DNA of 61,572 bases from Actinophytocola sp. (GTDB taxonomy: Bacteria > Actinomycetota > Actinomycetes > Mycobacteriales > Pseudonocardiaceae): contig WHUD01000006.1 of the NCBI GenBank assembly GCA_009377385.1, positions 1 through 61,572 of the forward strand, written 5' to 3'. Shown here piece by piece: positions 1-7,754 of the stretch. Position numbers and translations under genes: made by a program. The notes under the pieces are model-generated. The model did no database searches. It saw only the letters and a list, made by a program, of their open reading frames with translations, and was not told the DNA's origin. Positions within the stretch are counted from its first letter, which is position 1; every line of letters begins with the position of its first letter.

Positions 1-142
1 CACCGAGCGCGCCTTCAACAAGCTCAAGGCGTTCCGAGCAGTGGCCATGCGCACCGACAAACGCGACTACATCTTCCGAGGCACCATCGACGTCGCATCG
101 ATCAAGATCTGGCTCCGCAGCCCCGCACACGAAGATCCGTGA
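1..142 (+). CDS. IS5-family transposase, C-terminal fragment
   Basis: The open frame enters from the left edge (first full codon at base 2) and stops at 140-142. The 46 residues end in a pattern typical of IS5-type DDE transposases: FNKLKAFRAVAMRTDKRDY followed by IDVASIKIWLR. This is the region after the catalytic Glu, where the RNase H fold closes. No terminal inverted repeat is visible in the 8 bp between the stop and the end of the convergent dedA gene. Only the tail is in the window, so activity cannot be judged. The family assignment is from motif recognition. Confidence 0.75.
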   Translation, partial: TERAFNKLKAFRAVAMRTDKRDYIFRGTIDVASIKIWLRSPAHEDP

Positions 143-150
143 GACACGCC

Positions 151-831
151 CTAGCGCGAACCGCTAGGCAGCGGCGCGCACTGGTCCGCGATCGGCTTGC
201 GCACCTCCTGGCGGTACTGCCAGACGCCATACACGGTGCCGCCGACCAGGAACAGGATGCCGCCCCAGACCGCCGTGGTCTGCAACCATGGCAACGAGCG
301 GATCAGGTCGGCGGCGTAGTAGCCGAGCAGCACCAGCGTCGGCACCCACAGCACAGCACCGGCGAACGTGGCCAGCGCGAACCGGCGCGGGTTCATACCC
401 GCCGCGCCGGCGATGAGCGGCGCGAACGTGCGCACCCACGGAATCCAGCGCGCCGCGACGATCGCGAAGAAGCCCTTGCGATCGAGGAAGTCGCGCGCCC
501 GGTTGAGCTTCTCCCTGCTGAGGATCCTGCCTCCCCTGCGCGCGATGTACGCGGTGCCGCTCTTGTGCCCGATGTAGTAGCCGACCTGGTTCGCCACCGA
601 CGCCACAAGCAGCGCGACGACCGACAGCCACCACGCGCTCGCCTCGGCCTGGTGGCTGGCCAGCACCACCCCGGCGACGAACAACAGCGAGTCGCCGGGC
701 AGGAACAGGCCGATGATCACCGCGCACTCGAGGAAGACGAAGCTGAGCACGACGACCCACACCAGGGCAGGGCCCGCGTTCGACAGCCAACCGACACCAA
801 CTTCGGCCGCTGCGGCCTGGACGACACTCAC
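151..831 (-). CDS. DedA family membrane protein
   Basis: Predicted 226-aa integral membrane protein of the DedA/VTT (SNARE-associated) family. Visible signatures are an N-terminal hydrophobic segment with FLECAVIIGLFLPGDSLLF and the central RWIPWVRTFAPLIAGAAGMN block (FxRxxxPxxAG type motif), plus further hydrophobic segments. DedA proteins such as B. subtilis UptA act as undecaprenyl-phosphate translocases; whether this paralogue does is inference. I chose the GTG at 831, preceded by AGGGG; an in-frame TTG at 864 is possible. It is convergent with the transposase fragment and lies downstream of the MFS gene on the same strand. Confidence 0.9.
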   Translation of the reverse strand: MSVVQAAAAEVGVGWLSNAGPALVWVVVLSFVFLECAVIIGLFLPGDSLLFVAGVVLASHQAEASAWWLSVVALLVASVANQVGYYIGHKSGTAYIARRGGRILSREKLNRARDFLDRKGFFAIVAARWIPWVRTFAPLIAGAAGMNPRRFALATFAGAVLWVPTLVLLGYYAADLIRSLPWLQTTAVWGGILFLVGGTVYGVWQYRQEVRKPIADQCAPLPSGSR

Positions 832-976
832 GGCCCCTAAGGGTACGGGTGCGTCCGGGCGCAATGCCGTCCTACGGGTGAATTCTTACTGTGCCGGTCG
901 GTACCAATTCGACCGGAAGTCAGCGAACGTGCAGGACAAGCCAGGATGGCACGTCCACCAACTTCCGGTCTGCTTG

Positions 977-2560
977 TTACTCTCGCCGTACTTCAGGCAA
1001 CGGAACCTCACGCATCGCCATGACGACAATACTGGCGGCGAATGCCACGGCGGCGGCAACGTAGAACACCGTGCTGATCGACTCGGTGAACCCGATCAGG
1101 AACGGCTTCGCCTGCTCGATCGGCATGCTCTTCAGGAACGACGAGTCCGCCATGATGTCCCGATTGCCCGCACTCGCCGCGGCCACCGGTATCCCGAGCT
1201 CGGCGAACGCCGCCCGCACGTTGCTGGTGAGCGTGCTAAACAGGATCGAAAGGAACACCGCGACGCCGAGGGTGCCGCCGATCTGCCTGAAGAACGTCGC
1301 CGACGCCGTCGAGACACCCATGTCGCTGCGCGGTCCCGCGTTCTGCACGGCGATGACCAGCGTCTGCATGCAGCCACCGAGCCCCATGCCGATCACGCCC
1401 ATGTAGACCATCGGCTGCCAGACAGGGCTATCCCACTCGATCTGCGCCAGCAGCAACGCACCGAGCGACAGCAGCAGCGTCCCGATGACCGGCGCGATCT
1501 TGTAGCGACCCGTCGCCGAGGTGTATCGCCCGGTGATCGTGGTCGTGACCATGATCCCGCCCATCATCGGCAGCGTCAGCAAGCCGGCCTCCGTGGGGCT
1601 GAAGCCCTGCACGATCTGCAGGTACTGCGGGATCAGCGTCATGGAGCCGAACATCGTGACGCCGACGAGCAGCCCCGCGCCAATGGCGACGCTGAACGTC
1701 GGGTTGCGGAACAGCCGCAGCGGCAGCAGCGCCGCGTCGCCCATGGCGGCCTCGACCCTGACGAACGCCGCGATGCCGATGGCGGCCACGACGTAGCAGA
1801 TCAGCGCGCCAGACGATGTCCAGCCCCAATCGCGGCCCTGCTCCGCGACAAGCAGCAGCGGTATGACACCGGTCGCCAGCGCGGCGGCGCCCCACCAGTC
1901 GATGCGGTGGTCCTGGCGCTCGTGCGGCACGTTGAGCACCTTCGCGACGACGAACAGCGCCACGATCCCGACCGGGACGTTGATCAGGAACACCCAGCGC
2001 CAGCCGTCGACGGCGAGGAAGGAGTCCATCCCAGCGAACAGCCCGCCGATCAGCGGCCCGAGCACGCTGGACGTGCCGAACACCGCGACGATGTAGCCCT
2101 GGTAGCGGGCGCGCTCTCGCGCGGGCACGATGTCGCCGATGATCGTGATCGCCAGCGACATCAGCCCGCCTGCGCCGAGGCCCTGCACCGCGCGGAACAC
2201 CGCGAGCTGGTACATCGACGTCGCCATGGTGCACGCGACGGAGCCGATCAGGAACAGCGAGATCGCGGTCAGGTACAGCGGCTTGCGGCCGTAGATGTCG
2301 GACAGCTTGCCGTAGATCGGCGTCATGATCGTCGCTGTGATCAGGTACGCCGTGGTGATCCACGCCTGGATGCTCAGCCCGTCGAGGTCGTCGGCGATGG
2401 TGCGCACCGCGGTGGCGACGATGGTCATGTCGAGCGCGCCGAGGAACATCCCCAACATCAGTCCGGACATGATCGTCAGGATTTGCCGGTGGCTGAGCAG
2501 CGGAGTCTGCGTCTGGGGGTATCCGCCGTCAGCGCTGTCGGTGTCCACGGTGCTCGTCAT
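977..2560 (-). CDS. MFS drug exporter, DHA2 (EmrB/QacA) type
   Basis: A 527-aa protein with about 14 predicted membrane segments. It has MFS motif A (GKLSDIYGRKPLYL) after the second segment and the exporter motif C (SSVLGPLIGG) in the fifth segment, which marks a proton-driven drug:H+ antiporter. Its ATG overlaps the MarR stop by 4 bp (ATGA), so the two are translationally coupled and MarR is the likely repressor. The substrate cannot be inferred from sequence. Length is normal for the DHA2 family. Confidence 0.93.
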   Translation of the reverse strand: MTSTVDTDSADGGYPQTQTPLLSHRQILTIMSGLMLGMFLGALDMTIVATAVRTIADDLDGLSIQAWITTAYLITATIMTPIYGKLSDIYGRKPLYLTAISLFLIGSVACTMATSMYQLAVFRAVQGLGAGGLMSLAITIIGDIVPARERARYQGYIVAVFGTSSVLGPLIGGLFAGMDSFLAVDGWRWVFLINVPVGIVALFVVAKVLNVPHERQDHRIDWWGAAALATGVIPLLLVAEQGRDWGWTSSGALICYVVAAIGIAAFVRVEAAMGDAALLPLRLFRNPTFSVAIGAGLLVGVTMFGSMTLIPQYLQIVQGFSPTEAGLLTLPMMGGIMVTTTITGRYTSATGRYKIAPVIGTLLLSLGALLLAQIEWDSPVWQPMVYMGVIGMGLGGCMQTLVIAVQNAGPRSDMGVSTASATFFRQIGGTLGVAVFLSILFSTLTSNVRAAFAELGIPVAAASAGNRDIMADSSFLKSMPIEQAKPFLIGFTESISTVFYVAAAVAFAASIVVMAMREVPLPEVRRE

Positions 2561-3054
2561 GCGTTCTCCCCCTGTGGTGCCGGTTCCTGCGATCGGCCGA
2601 GGTTGTCGGCGAGGTCGACGTTGAGCCTGGTGAGCAGGCCGATGAGCCGCTCGACGTCGTCGGCGTCCCAGTCCCGCAGCGTGGCCGCCAGCCAGCGGTT
2701 GCGTTCCTGCCGCGCTAGCTCGTAGAGGTCACGCCCGGCATCGGTCGGCGCGAGCAGACAGGCGCGGCCGTCGTTCGGATCGGCCTGCCGTTCGATGAGG
2801 CCCTGCTGCACGAGCGCGCTGGTCTGCCTGCTGATGGTGGAGACCTCGGTGTGCAGCACCTCCGCCAACGCGGACGTCCGGCGCGGGCCGTCACACACCA
2901 GCGTCGCAATGATCGGGAAGGTGCTGTGGTCCGCGCTGCCAGGAATCGACGACAGCTTGGCCTTCGCCTTCGCGAGCAGCCGGATGGTGCGTACCAGCTC
3001 GACCCCGAGGTCGTCTGCGACGTCGAGCTCGTCCTGTCGCGCCGTGTCGGTCAT
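2557..3054 (-). CDS. MarR family transcriptional regulator
   Basis: A 165-aa winged-helix repressor. The recognition region reads SALAEVLHTEVSTISRQTSALV, with the wing and dimer region ending in LTRLNVDLADNLG. The first gene of a two-gene operon with the MFS exporter (4-bp overlap), it probably represses the pair and itself and is released by a ligand of the pump. I chose the ATG at 3054; an in-frame TTG lies 12 bp upstream. The AT-rich intergenic region towards DUF368 holds the candidate operator. Confidence 0.88.
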   Translation of the reverse strand: MTDTARQDELDVADDLGVELVRTIRLLAKAKAKLSSIPGSADHSTFPIIATLVCDGPRRTSALAEVLHTEVSTISRQTSALVQQGLIERQADPNDGRACLLAPTDAGRDLYELARQERNRWLAATLRDWDADDVERLIGLLTRLNVDLADNLGRSQEPAPQGENA

Positions 3055-3199
3055 GGCTCGCCCCAACTACTTGCTTACCTCAACTAATTTCAGTACACAA
3101 CTATGCCCTGGGACAAACTAGTTGCGCAAGCTAAATATTTCGCTGTGAGCAACGTCGCCCCTGACAGGGCCGATACGCGGGTGGTCGTAGGCTGACCGC
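3055..3199. promoter_or_regulatory. Divergent MarR/DUF368 intergenic region with candidate operator
   Basis: This 145-bp stretch is clearly more AT-rich than its surroundings. It contains the 8-bp perfect palindrome AACTAGTT (3116-3123) and a related half, CAACTAATTT, at about 3081. The spacing and base composition fit a MarR operator over the marR promoter. The protein-DNA link is inference from position. Confidence 0.5.
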
Positions 3200-4141
3200 G
3201 TGGCTGCGTCGAGCAAATCCGTTGGTACTCATCTGTTGAACGCATTCCGCGGCGGGCTCATGGGCACCGCCGAGGTCGTCCCCGGGGTCAGCGGCGGCAC
3301 GGTCGCGCTGGTCACCGGCGTCTACGACAGATTGATCATCTCGGCCGGCCACGTGGTCTCCGGCGTCAAGCTCGCGGTGAGCGACCTGCCGCGCGGCAAA
3401 GGAAACACCCGAGCCGCCGATGAGTTCCGGAGGGTCCACTGGGCCGTCGTCATCGCCGTCGTCGTCGGCATGGGCGTCGCCGTGCTCACCGCGGCGAAGC
3501 TGGTCTCGCCGCTTGTCGAGGAGCACCCGCAGCAGTCGTTCGCGGTGTTCTTCGGCCTGGTGCTCGCCTCGCTCTGGGTGCCGTACTCCGGCTCGGGCCG
3601 ACCGTGGAGCCCGGGGAACTACCTGCTGGCGCTCGGCGTCGCCGCGGTGACGTTCGTCCTCACCGGACTGCCGCCGACCGAGATCGAGCCGCACCCGCTG
3701 ATCGTCATGGCGGCGGCGGCCGTCGCCATCTGCGCGCTGGTGCTTCCCGGCGTCTCCGGGTCGTTCATGCTGCTCGCGATCGGCCTCTACACCACGACGA
3801 TGGACGCCATCAACGACCGCGACCTCGGCTACGTCGGCACGTTCGCACTCGGCGCGCTGATCGGGCTCGCGCTGTTCGTGAAGCTGCTGCAGTGGCTGCT
3901 CGAGCGCCACCACCACCTCACCCACGTCGTCATGACCGGGCTGCTCGCGGGATCACTGCGCGCGCTGTGGCCGTGGCAGCCATGGGAGTCCGGCGAGCGG
4001 GATCTGCTCGCGCCGAGCGGGGACGTCGTCGCAACGGTCGGCCTGATGCTGCTCGGGGTCGCGATCGTGCTCGGCGTGCTCGCGATCGAGCGCAAGACGC
4101 ATCGCGATAACGACCACTCACGCACTACCGTGGGGGCATGA
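3200..4141 (+). CDS. DUF368 family membrane protein (PopT-like)
   Basis: A 313-aa polytopic membrane protein starting at a GTG. It shows the two family hallmark glycine motifs, one near the N-terminus (AEVVPGVSGGTVALVTG) and one mid-protein (VLPGVSGSFMLLAIGLY), which suggests an internal repeat. Some DUF368 proteins (PopT) have been implicated in recycling undecaprenyl phosphate across the membrane. Assigning that role here is by family only. Its stop overlaps the next ATG by 4 bp, so it is co-transcribed with the flavin oxidase. Confidence 0.9.
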   Translation: MAASSKSVGTHLLNAFRGGLMGTAEVVPGVSGGTVALVTGVYDRLIISAGHVVSGVKLAVSDLPRGKGNTRAADEFRRVHWAVVIAVVVGMGVAVLTAAKLVSPLVEEHPQQSFAVFFGLVLASLWVPYSGSGRPWSPGNYLLALGVAAVTFVLTGLPPTEIEPHPLIVMAAAAVAICALVLPGVSGSFMLLAIGLYTTTMDAINDRDLGYVGTFALGALIGLALFVKLLQWLLERHHHLTHVVMTGLLAGSLRALWPWQPWESGERDLLAPSGDVVATVGLMLLGVAIVLGVLAIERKTHRDNDHSRTTVGA

Positions 4142-5556
4142 GCACCGCCCTCATCGATCGACTCCGCGCGGAACTTGGCGCGTCCGCCGTCATCACAGAC
4201 ACCGACGTCACGGACAGCTACAGCCGGGACATGATGCCGCTCGCCCCGTACGGCACACCGCTCGCGGTGGTGATGCCAACCGACACCGATGGGGTGCAGG
4301 CGACGGTACGGGCCTGCGCTGAGGCAGGGGTGCCGATCGTGCCGCGCGGCGCGGGGAGCGGGCTGACCGGCGCGGCGAACGCGATCGACGGCTGCGTCGT
4401 GCTTGTGCTGACCAAGATGAACGAGATCGTGGAGATCGACGCGGCCAACCGGCTCGCCGTCGTCCAGCCGGGCGTTGTCAACCTCGACTTCCGGGATGCG
4501 GTAGCAAAGAACGGGCTGTTCTATCCGCCGGACCCTTCCAGCTACGACTGGTGCACCATCGGCGGCAACCTCGCCACCAACGCGGGCGGACTGTGCTGCG
4601 TGAAGTACGGCGTGACCACCGACGCGGTGCTCGGGCTCAAGGTGGTGCTCGCGGACGGCTCACTGCTCAAGACCGGCCGCCGCACCGTGAAGGGCGTCGC
4701 TGGCTATGACCTGACCAAGCTGTTCATCGGCAGTGAGGGCACGCTCGGCGTGATCACCGAGGCCACCGTCGCGCTCAAGCCGTTGCCCCAAGCGCCTGGC
4801 ACGCTGGTCGCGGCGTTCAACAACACCGCGGCCGCGGGGGACGCCGTGGCGCGCGTGGTCAAGGAGGGCCTCGTGCCCTCGCTGATGGAGATCATGGACT
4901 CCGCGTCGATCAAGGCGTCCGAGGCGTACCTGAACACCGACATCGGCGCGGGCTCCGGGTGCGAGGCGCTGCTGCTGTGCCAGTCCGACTCCGGCGGCGA
5001 GGTCGCCCGCCGCGAGCTGACCGCGATCGAGCAGATCTGCACCGACGCTGGCGCCGACATGACGTACGTGACCGACGATCTGGCCGAGGGCAACATGCTG
5101 CTGCAGGCCCGCCGCGTTGTGCTGACCGCGCTGGAGACGTACGGCACCTGGCTCACCGATGACGTCTCGGTGCCGCGCACCAGGATCGCGGAGCTGATCA
5201 CCGGCTGCGCCCGGATCAGCGAGGAGGTCGGGCTGCTTGTCGCCGTCGTCGGCCATGCAGGGGACGGCAACATGCACCCCACGATCGTCTACGACCCCAG
5301 CTCGGCCGACGAGTCGGAGCGGGCGCATAAGGCGTTCGACGCGATCCTCGACGTCGGGCTCTCACTCGGCGGCACGGTCACCGGAGAACACGGCATCGGC
5401 AAGATCAAGCAGGAGTGGCTCGCGCGCGAGATCGGGCCGGTCGGCATGCGCGTCCACCGTCAGATCAAGGCCGCGCTCGACCCGGAGAACTTGTTCAATC
5501 CAGAGTCCATGTTCTCGATGTCGATGAGTCAACACGAGCGGTCAGCCGGTTCCTGA
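4138..5556 (+). CDS. FAD-linked oxidase, glycolate oxidase (GlcD)/D-lactate dehydrogenase-like
   Basis: A 472-aa flavoprotein of the VAO/PCMH fold. The N-terminal FAD-binding domain (about residues 35-215) has VPRGAGSGLTGAA and GGNLATNAGG. The C-terminal domain carries VGHAGDGNMHP and TGEHGIG, the conserved His-containing motifs of the GlcD/D-LDH group. The likely reaction is oxidation of a 2-hydroxy acid; the exact substrate is unknown. It overlaps the DUF368 gene by 4 bp. Its 3' end overlaps the convergent sigma-factor gene by 62 bp. Confidence 0.9.
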   Translation: MSTALIDRLRAELGASAVITDTDVTDSYSRDMMPLAPYGTPLAVVMPTDTDGVQATVRACAEAGVPIVPRGAGSGLTGAANAIDGCVVLVLTKMNEIVEIDAANRLAVVQPGVVNLDFRDAVAKNGLFYPPDPSSYDWCTIGGNLATNAGGLCCVKYGVTTDAVLGLKVVLADGSLLKTGRRTVKGVAGYDLTKLFIGSEGTLGVITEATVALKPLPQAPGTLVAAFNNTAAAGDAVARVVKEGLVPSLMEIMDSASIKASEAYLNTDIGAGSGCEALLLCQSDSGGEVARRELTAIEQICTDAGADMTYVTDDLAEGNMLLQARRVVLTALETYGTWLTDDVSVPRTRIAELITGCARISEEVGLLVAVVGHAGDGNMHPTIVYDPSSADESERAHKAFDAILDVGLSLGGTVTGEHGIGKIKQEWLAREIGPVGMRVHRQIKAALDPENLFNPESMFSMSMSQHERSAGS

Positions 5557-6190
5557 GCTTGGTCAGCGCGCGGTGCTGGCACACCCGGACCGCGCCGGGG
5601 GACACCGAGATCGCATCGGCCGTCTCCGCGACGGAGAGCCCGACGATCAGCCGCAATGTCAGCACCTCGCGTTGCGTGTCGGACAGCGTGTCAAGCAGCT
5701 CGGCGAGTCGCTGCCCCAGTTCCGACCGCAACAACTGCTGCTCAGGGCCGAGGGTGTCGATTCCGACGTCGGGGACGTCGGAGACCGGCAGCGACCTGTC
5801 CCTGGAATGCTTGCGGTGGAAGTCCATAATCTTGTGCATTGCGATGCCGTAGACGAAGCCGAGGAAGCTGGCCCCGCTCGAACGGTACGACGGCAGCGCC
5901 GTGAGCACCGCGAGGCACACCTCTTGCGCGACGTCGTCCGCTGAGGAGAAGGTGCTCAGCGCGCGCCCGATGCGGGCACGGCAGTAGCGCACGATAACCG
6001 GCCGGAGGGCGGCGAGCAGGTCTTCCACGGCGTACCGGTCGCCGCTCTTGGCCGCCTCGACCAGGGGGGCATACGGATCGGTGGCGACATCGTTTACAGC
6101 GGGCGTCTCCTGCGCCACCGTGCGCTCAGGGGCCGCTGCTCGCCGGACGTAGAAATTGCCAAACGGAATGCTCGCGCTGTATCCAGACAT
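5495..6190 (-). CDS. RNA polymerase sigma-70 factor, SigD/ShbA-like
   Basis: A 231-aa sigma factor with region 2 (SADDVAQEVCLAVLTALPSY) and region 4 (LSDTQREVLTLRLIVGLSVAE). The stretch RPVIVRYCRARIG before region 2 matches the mycobacterial SigD / Streptomyces ShbA type. ShbA drives hrdB transcription and SigD is a stress sigma factor; which applies here is not decidable from sequence. I chose the ATG at 6190 because AGGGG sits 5 bases upstream; an in-frame extension to 6280 is unlikely. No RsdA-like anti-sigma gene follows; instead the 3' end overlaps the oxidase gene tail to tail. Confidence 0.88.
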   Translation of the reverse strand: MSGYSASIPFGNFYVRRAAAPERTVAQETPAVNDVATDPYAPLVEAAKSGDRYAVEDLLAALRPVIVRYCRARIGRALSTFSSADDVAQEVCLAVLTALPSYRSSGASFLGFVYGIAMHKIMDFHRKHSRDRSLPVSDVPDVGIDTLGPEQQLLRSELGQRLAELLDTLSDTQREVLTLRLIVGLSVAETADAISVSPGAVRVCQHRALTKLRNRLTARVDSSTSRTWTLD

Positions 6191-6374
6191 CTCGACCCCT
6201 AAGTGAATATGTCGATACTTAGGTGCCGTCGGGGTCTGGGACGACGAGGACCACGCTGAGTGGTTAGGGCTCACCCACATGATTCGGGCATTTACCCCAT
6301 GAACATGCTAACCGGCCGGACCCATGGTCACCATACGTACATTCGGGCGACACGGTCGAGGTAGGACAAACCGA

Positions 6375-6677
6375 TCAGATTACTGTCAGTAGACCAATCA
6401 GGGCCCCGGTCGCTAGACCCAAGAGCACAGCGAGTACCACCACCCAGCCCAAAACGATGTCCTGACTATTCGATTTGCCGGAATTTCGCTGGTCAGCGCT
6501 GGACGGTGGGGTGATACGGTCGATCTGTGGTTCGCTCGCAACGACGCTGGCGTTACCACCGGTTTGGCTGGCCTTGGCGCGCAACGCATCCGCGAGTAAC
6601 TCTTCCGGAGTATTTCCGGTCACGGCACCATTTCCGTCGCCGGGGTGCTCGGTCGATTCTGGTCGTGCCTCATTCAC
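6375..6677 (-). CDS. Small single-pass membrane protein downstream of an ECF sigma factor
   Basis: A 100-aa protein with a hydrophilic N-terminal three quarters and one C-terminal membrane helix (VLGWVVVLAVLLGLATGALI). It has no recognisable domain. Its ATG overlaps the stop of the sigma-factor gene (4 bp), so the two form a coupled operon. Position suggests a regulator or partner of the sigma factor, possibly a minimal membrane anti-sigma, but it lacks a zinc anti-sigma motif. The function is unassigned. Confidence 0.7.
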   Translation of the reverse strand: MNEARPESTEHPGDGNGAVTGNTPEELLADALRAKASQTGGNASVVASEPQIDRITPPSSADQRNSGKSNSQDIVLGWVVVLAVLLGLATGALIGLLTVI

Positions 6678-7255
6678 CGCTGTTGTACTTCCGCCATCGC
6701 GCGCTGTAGTGCTTCGAGCGCCCTACTCGCGGTCGACTTCACGGTGCCCTTCGAGATGCCTGCCGCCTCCGCGATCTCGGCCTCGCTCAGCCCGCCGTAG
6801 TAGCGCAGCACAAGCACCTCCCGCTGCCGTGGCGGCAGCACGCCGAGCGCATTGACGACGGCCTGGTGTTCCGTGGTGAGCATGGCGAGGCTTTCCGCTG
6901 AGCGCGCGGTCACCGCGTGCGGCGGTACGTACTCGCGCGCGGTCTTGCGCCGCCGAAGCACGCTGCGCGAGCCGTTGACGACGGCGGTGCGCAGGTAGCC
7001 GATGGCGGCTGCCTCGTCGCGCAGCCTGCCCCAGTTGCGGTGCAGCCCGGTGAACGCCTCCTGGACGACGTCCTCAGCCGTCGCCGCCTCGTCGACGAGC
7101 AGGATCGCCAGCCGGACGAGGCGCATCCGGTGCACCCGGTAGAGGTCTTCGAGGGTGACGGGCATGCCAGGATCGGTCTGCTCATCCGGCGCGTCGATCG
7201 CACGGAGGTGGCCGAGCGTGCGTTCAACGGTGCGTTCCGCACTGCGCTCCGTCAT
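6674..7255 (-). CDS. ECF sigma factor, SigE-family type
   Basis: A 193-aa extracytoplasmic-function sigma factor. Region 2 is visible as LYRVHRMRLVRLAILLVDEA followed by AEDVVQEAFTGL. Region 4 is LPPRQREVLVLRYYGGLSEA followed by EIAEAAGISKGTVKS. The type is the abundant actinobacterial SigE-family (SigE/SigL/SigM-like, Streptomyces numbering). The ATG at 7255 is preceded by AAGGGGG; a shorter start at the internal Met before PVTLEDLYR is possible. It forms an operon with the following small membrane protein. Confidence 0.9.
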   Translation of the reverse strand: MTERSAERTVERTLGHLRAIDAPDEQTDPGMPVTLEDLYRVHRMRLVRLAILLVDEAATAEDVVQEAFTGLHRNWGRLRDEAAAIGYLRTAVVNGSRSVLRRRKTAREYVPPHAVTARSAESLAMLTTEHQAVVNALGVLPPRQREVLVLRYYGGLSEAEIAEAAGISKGTVKSTASRALEALQRAMAEVQQR

Positions 7256-7407
7256 GCCGCATCCCCCTTTCCACGGGTAGGAGTCGGTACGTCCCAGGGT
7301 ATCGGCAGCACATCGGAGTCACGCTGTGCACACGGGTGACCACGACGGCGTCGGCATCGGGGGCCGCGCGGTTGCCGGACGCGCTGACTGGCGTAGCTTG
7401 CACTCCC

Positions 7408-7686
7408 ATGGCGTGGTACCTGGTTGAGATTCGCTATGTGCAGGACAAGATGCCGGAAGTCCGGCCGAGGCACCGCGAGTTCCTCGCTGAGCTGGCGGAC
7501 AACGGGACGGTGGCCATCGCTGGCCCACTCGCTGACGACACCGGCGGCGTCGTGCTGATCCAAGCCGCCGACGTCGATGCATTGCACCAGATCATCGACA
7601 ACGACCCCTATCACCTGGAGGGGGCGATCGCGGAGCGATCGGTGCGTGAGTTCAAGCCGGTCCTCGGCTCCTGGGTGCCTGGCTGA
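7408..7686 (+). CDS. YCII-related domain protein
   Basis: A 92-aa stand-alone YCII (YciI-like) protein with a dimeric alpha-beta barrel fold. Typical elements are the N-terminal YLVEIRY strand, the R-x-x-H helix (RPRHREFLAELADNG) and the ending DNDPYHLEGAI. The HxxF-type helix and the conserved Asp/His are present. Family members are proposed to be small enzymes or ligand-binding proteins; the substrate is unknown. I chose the ATG at 7408 over upstream in-frame codons because the domain begins immediately there. Confidence 0.88.
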   Translation: MAWYLVEIRYVQDKMPEVRPRHREFLAELADNGTVAIAGPLADDTGGVVLIQAADVDALHQIIDNDPYHLEGAIAERSVREFKPVLGSWVPG

Positions 7687-7691
7687 GACGC

Positions 7692-7740
7692 CGTGAAGGG
7701 CATCTTCAGGGCGTCTGACGCCCTGAAGATGCCCTTCACG
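7692..7740. terminator. Perfect 23-bp hairpin between convergent genes
   Basis: Two 23-base arms (7692-7714 and 7718-7740) are exact reverse complements separated by the 3-base loop CTG. The core arm sequence is gtgaagggcatcttcagg. It lies between the stops of the YCII gene and the chaplin-like gene and has no U-tract. It therefore fits a bidirectional terminator. The perfect symmetry and tiny loop also fit a dispersed palindromic repeat. Confidence 0.85.
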
Positions 7741-7754
7741 CATTCACTAGAGGA

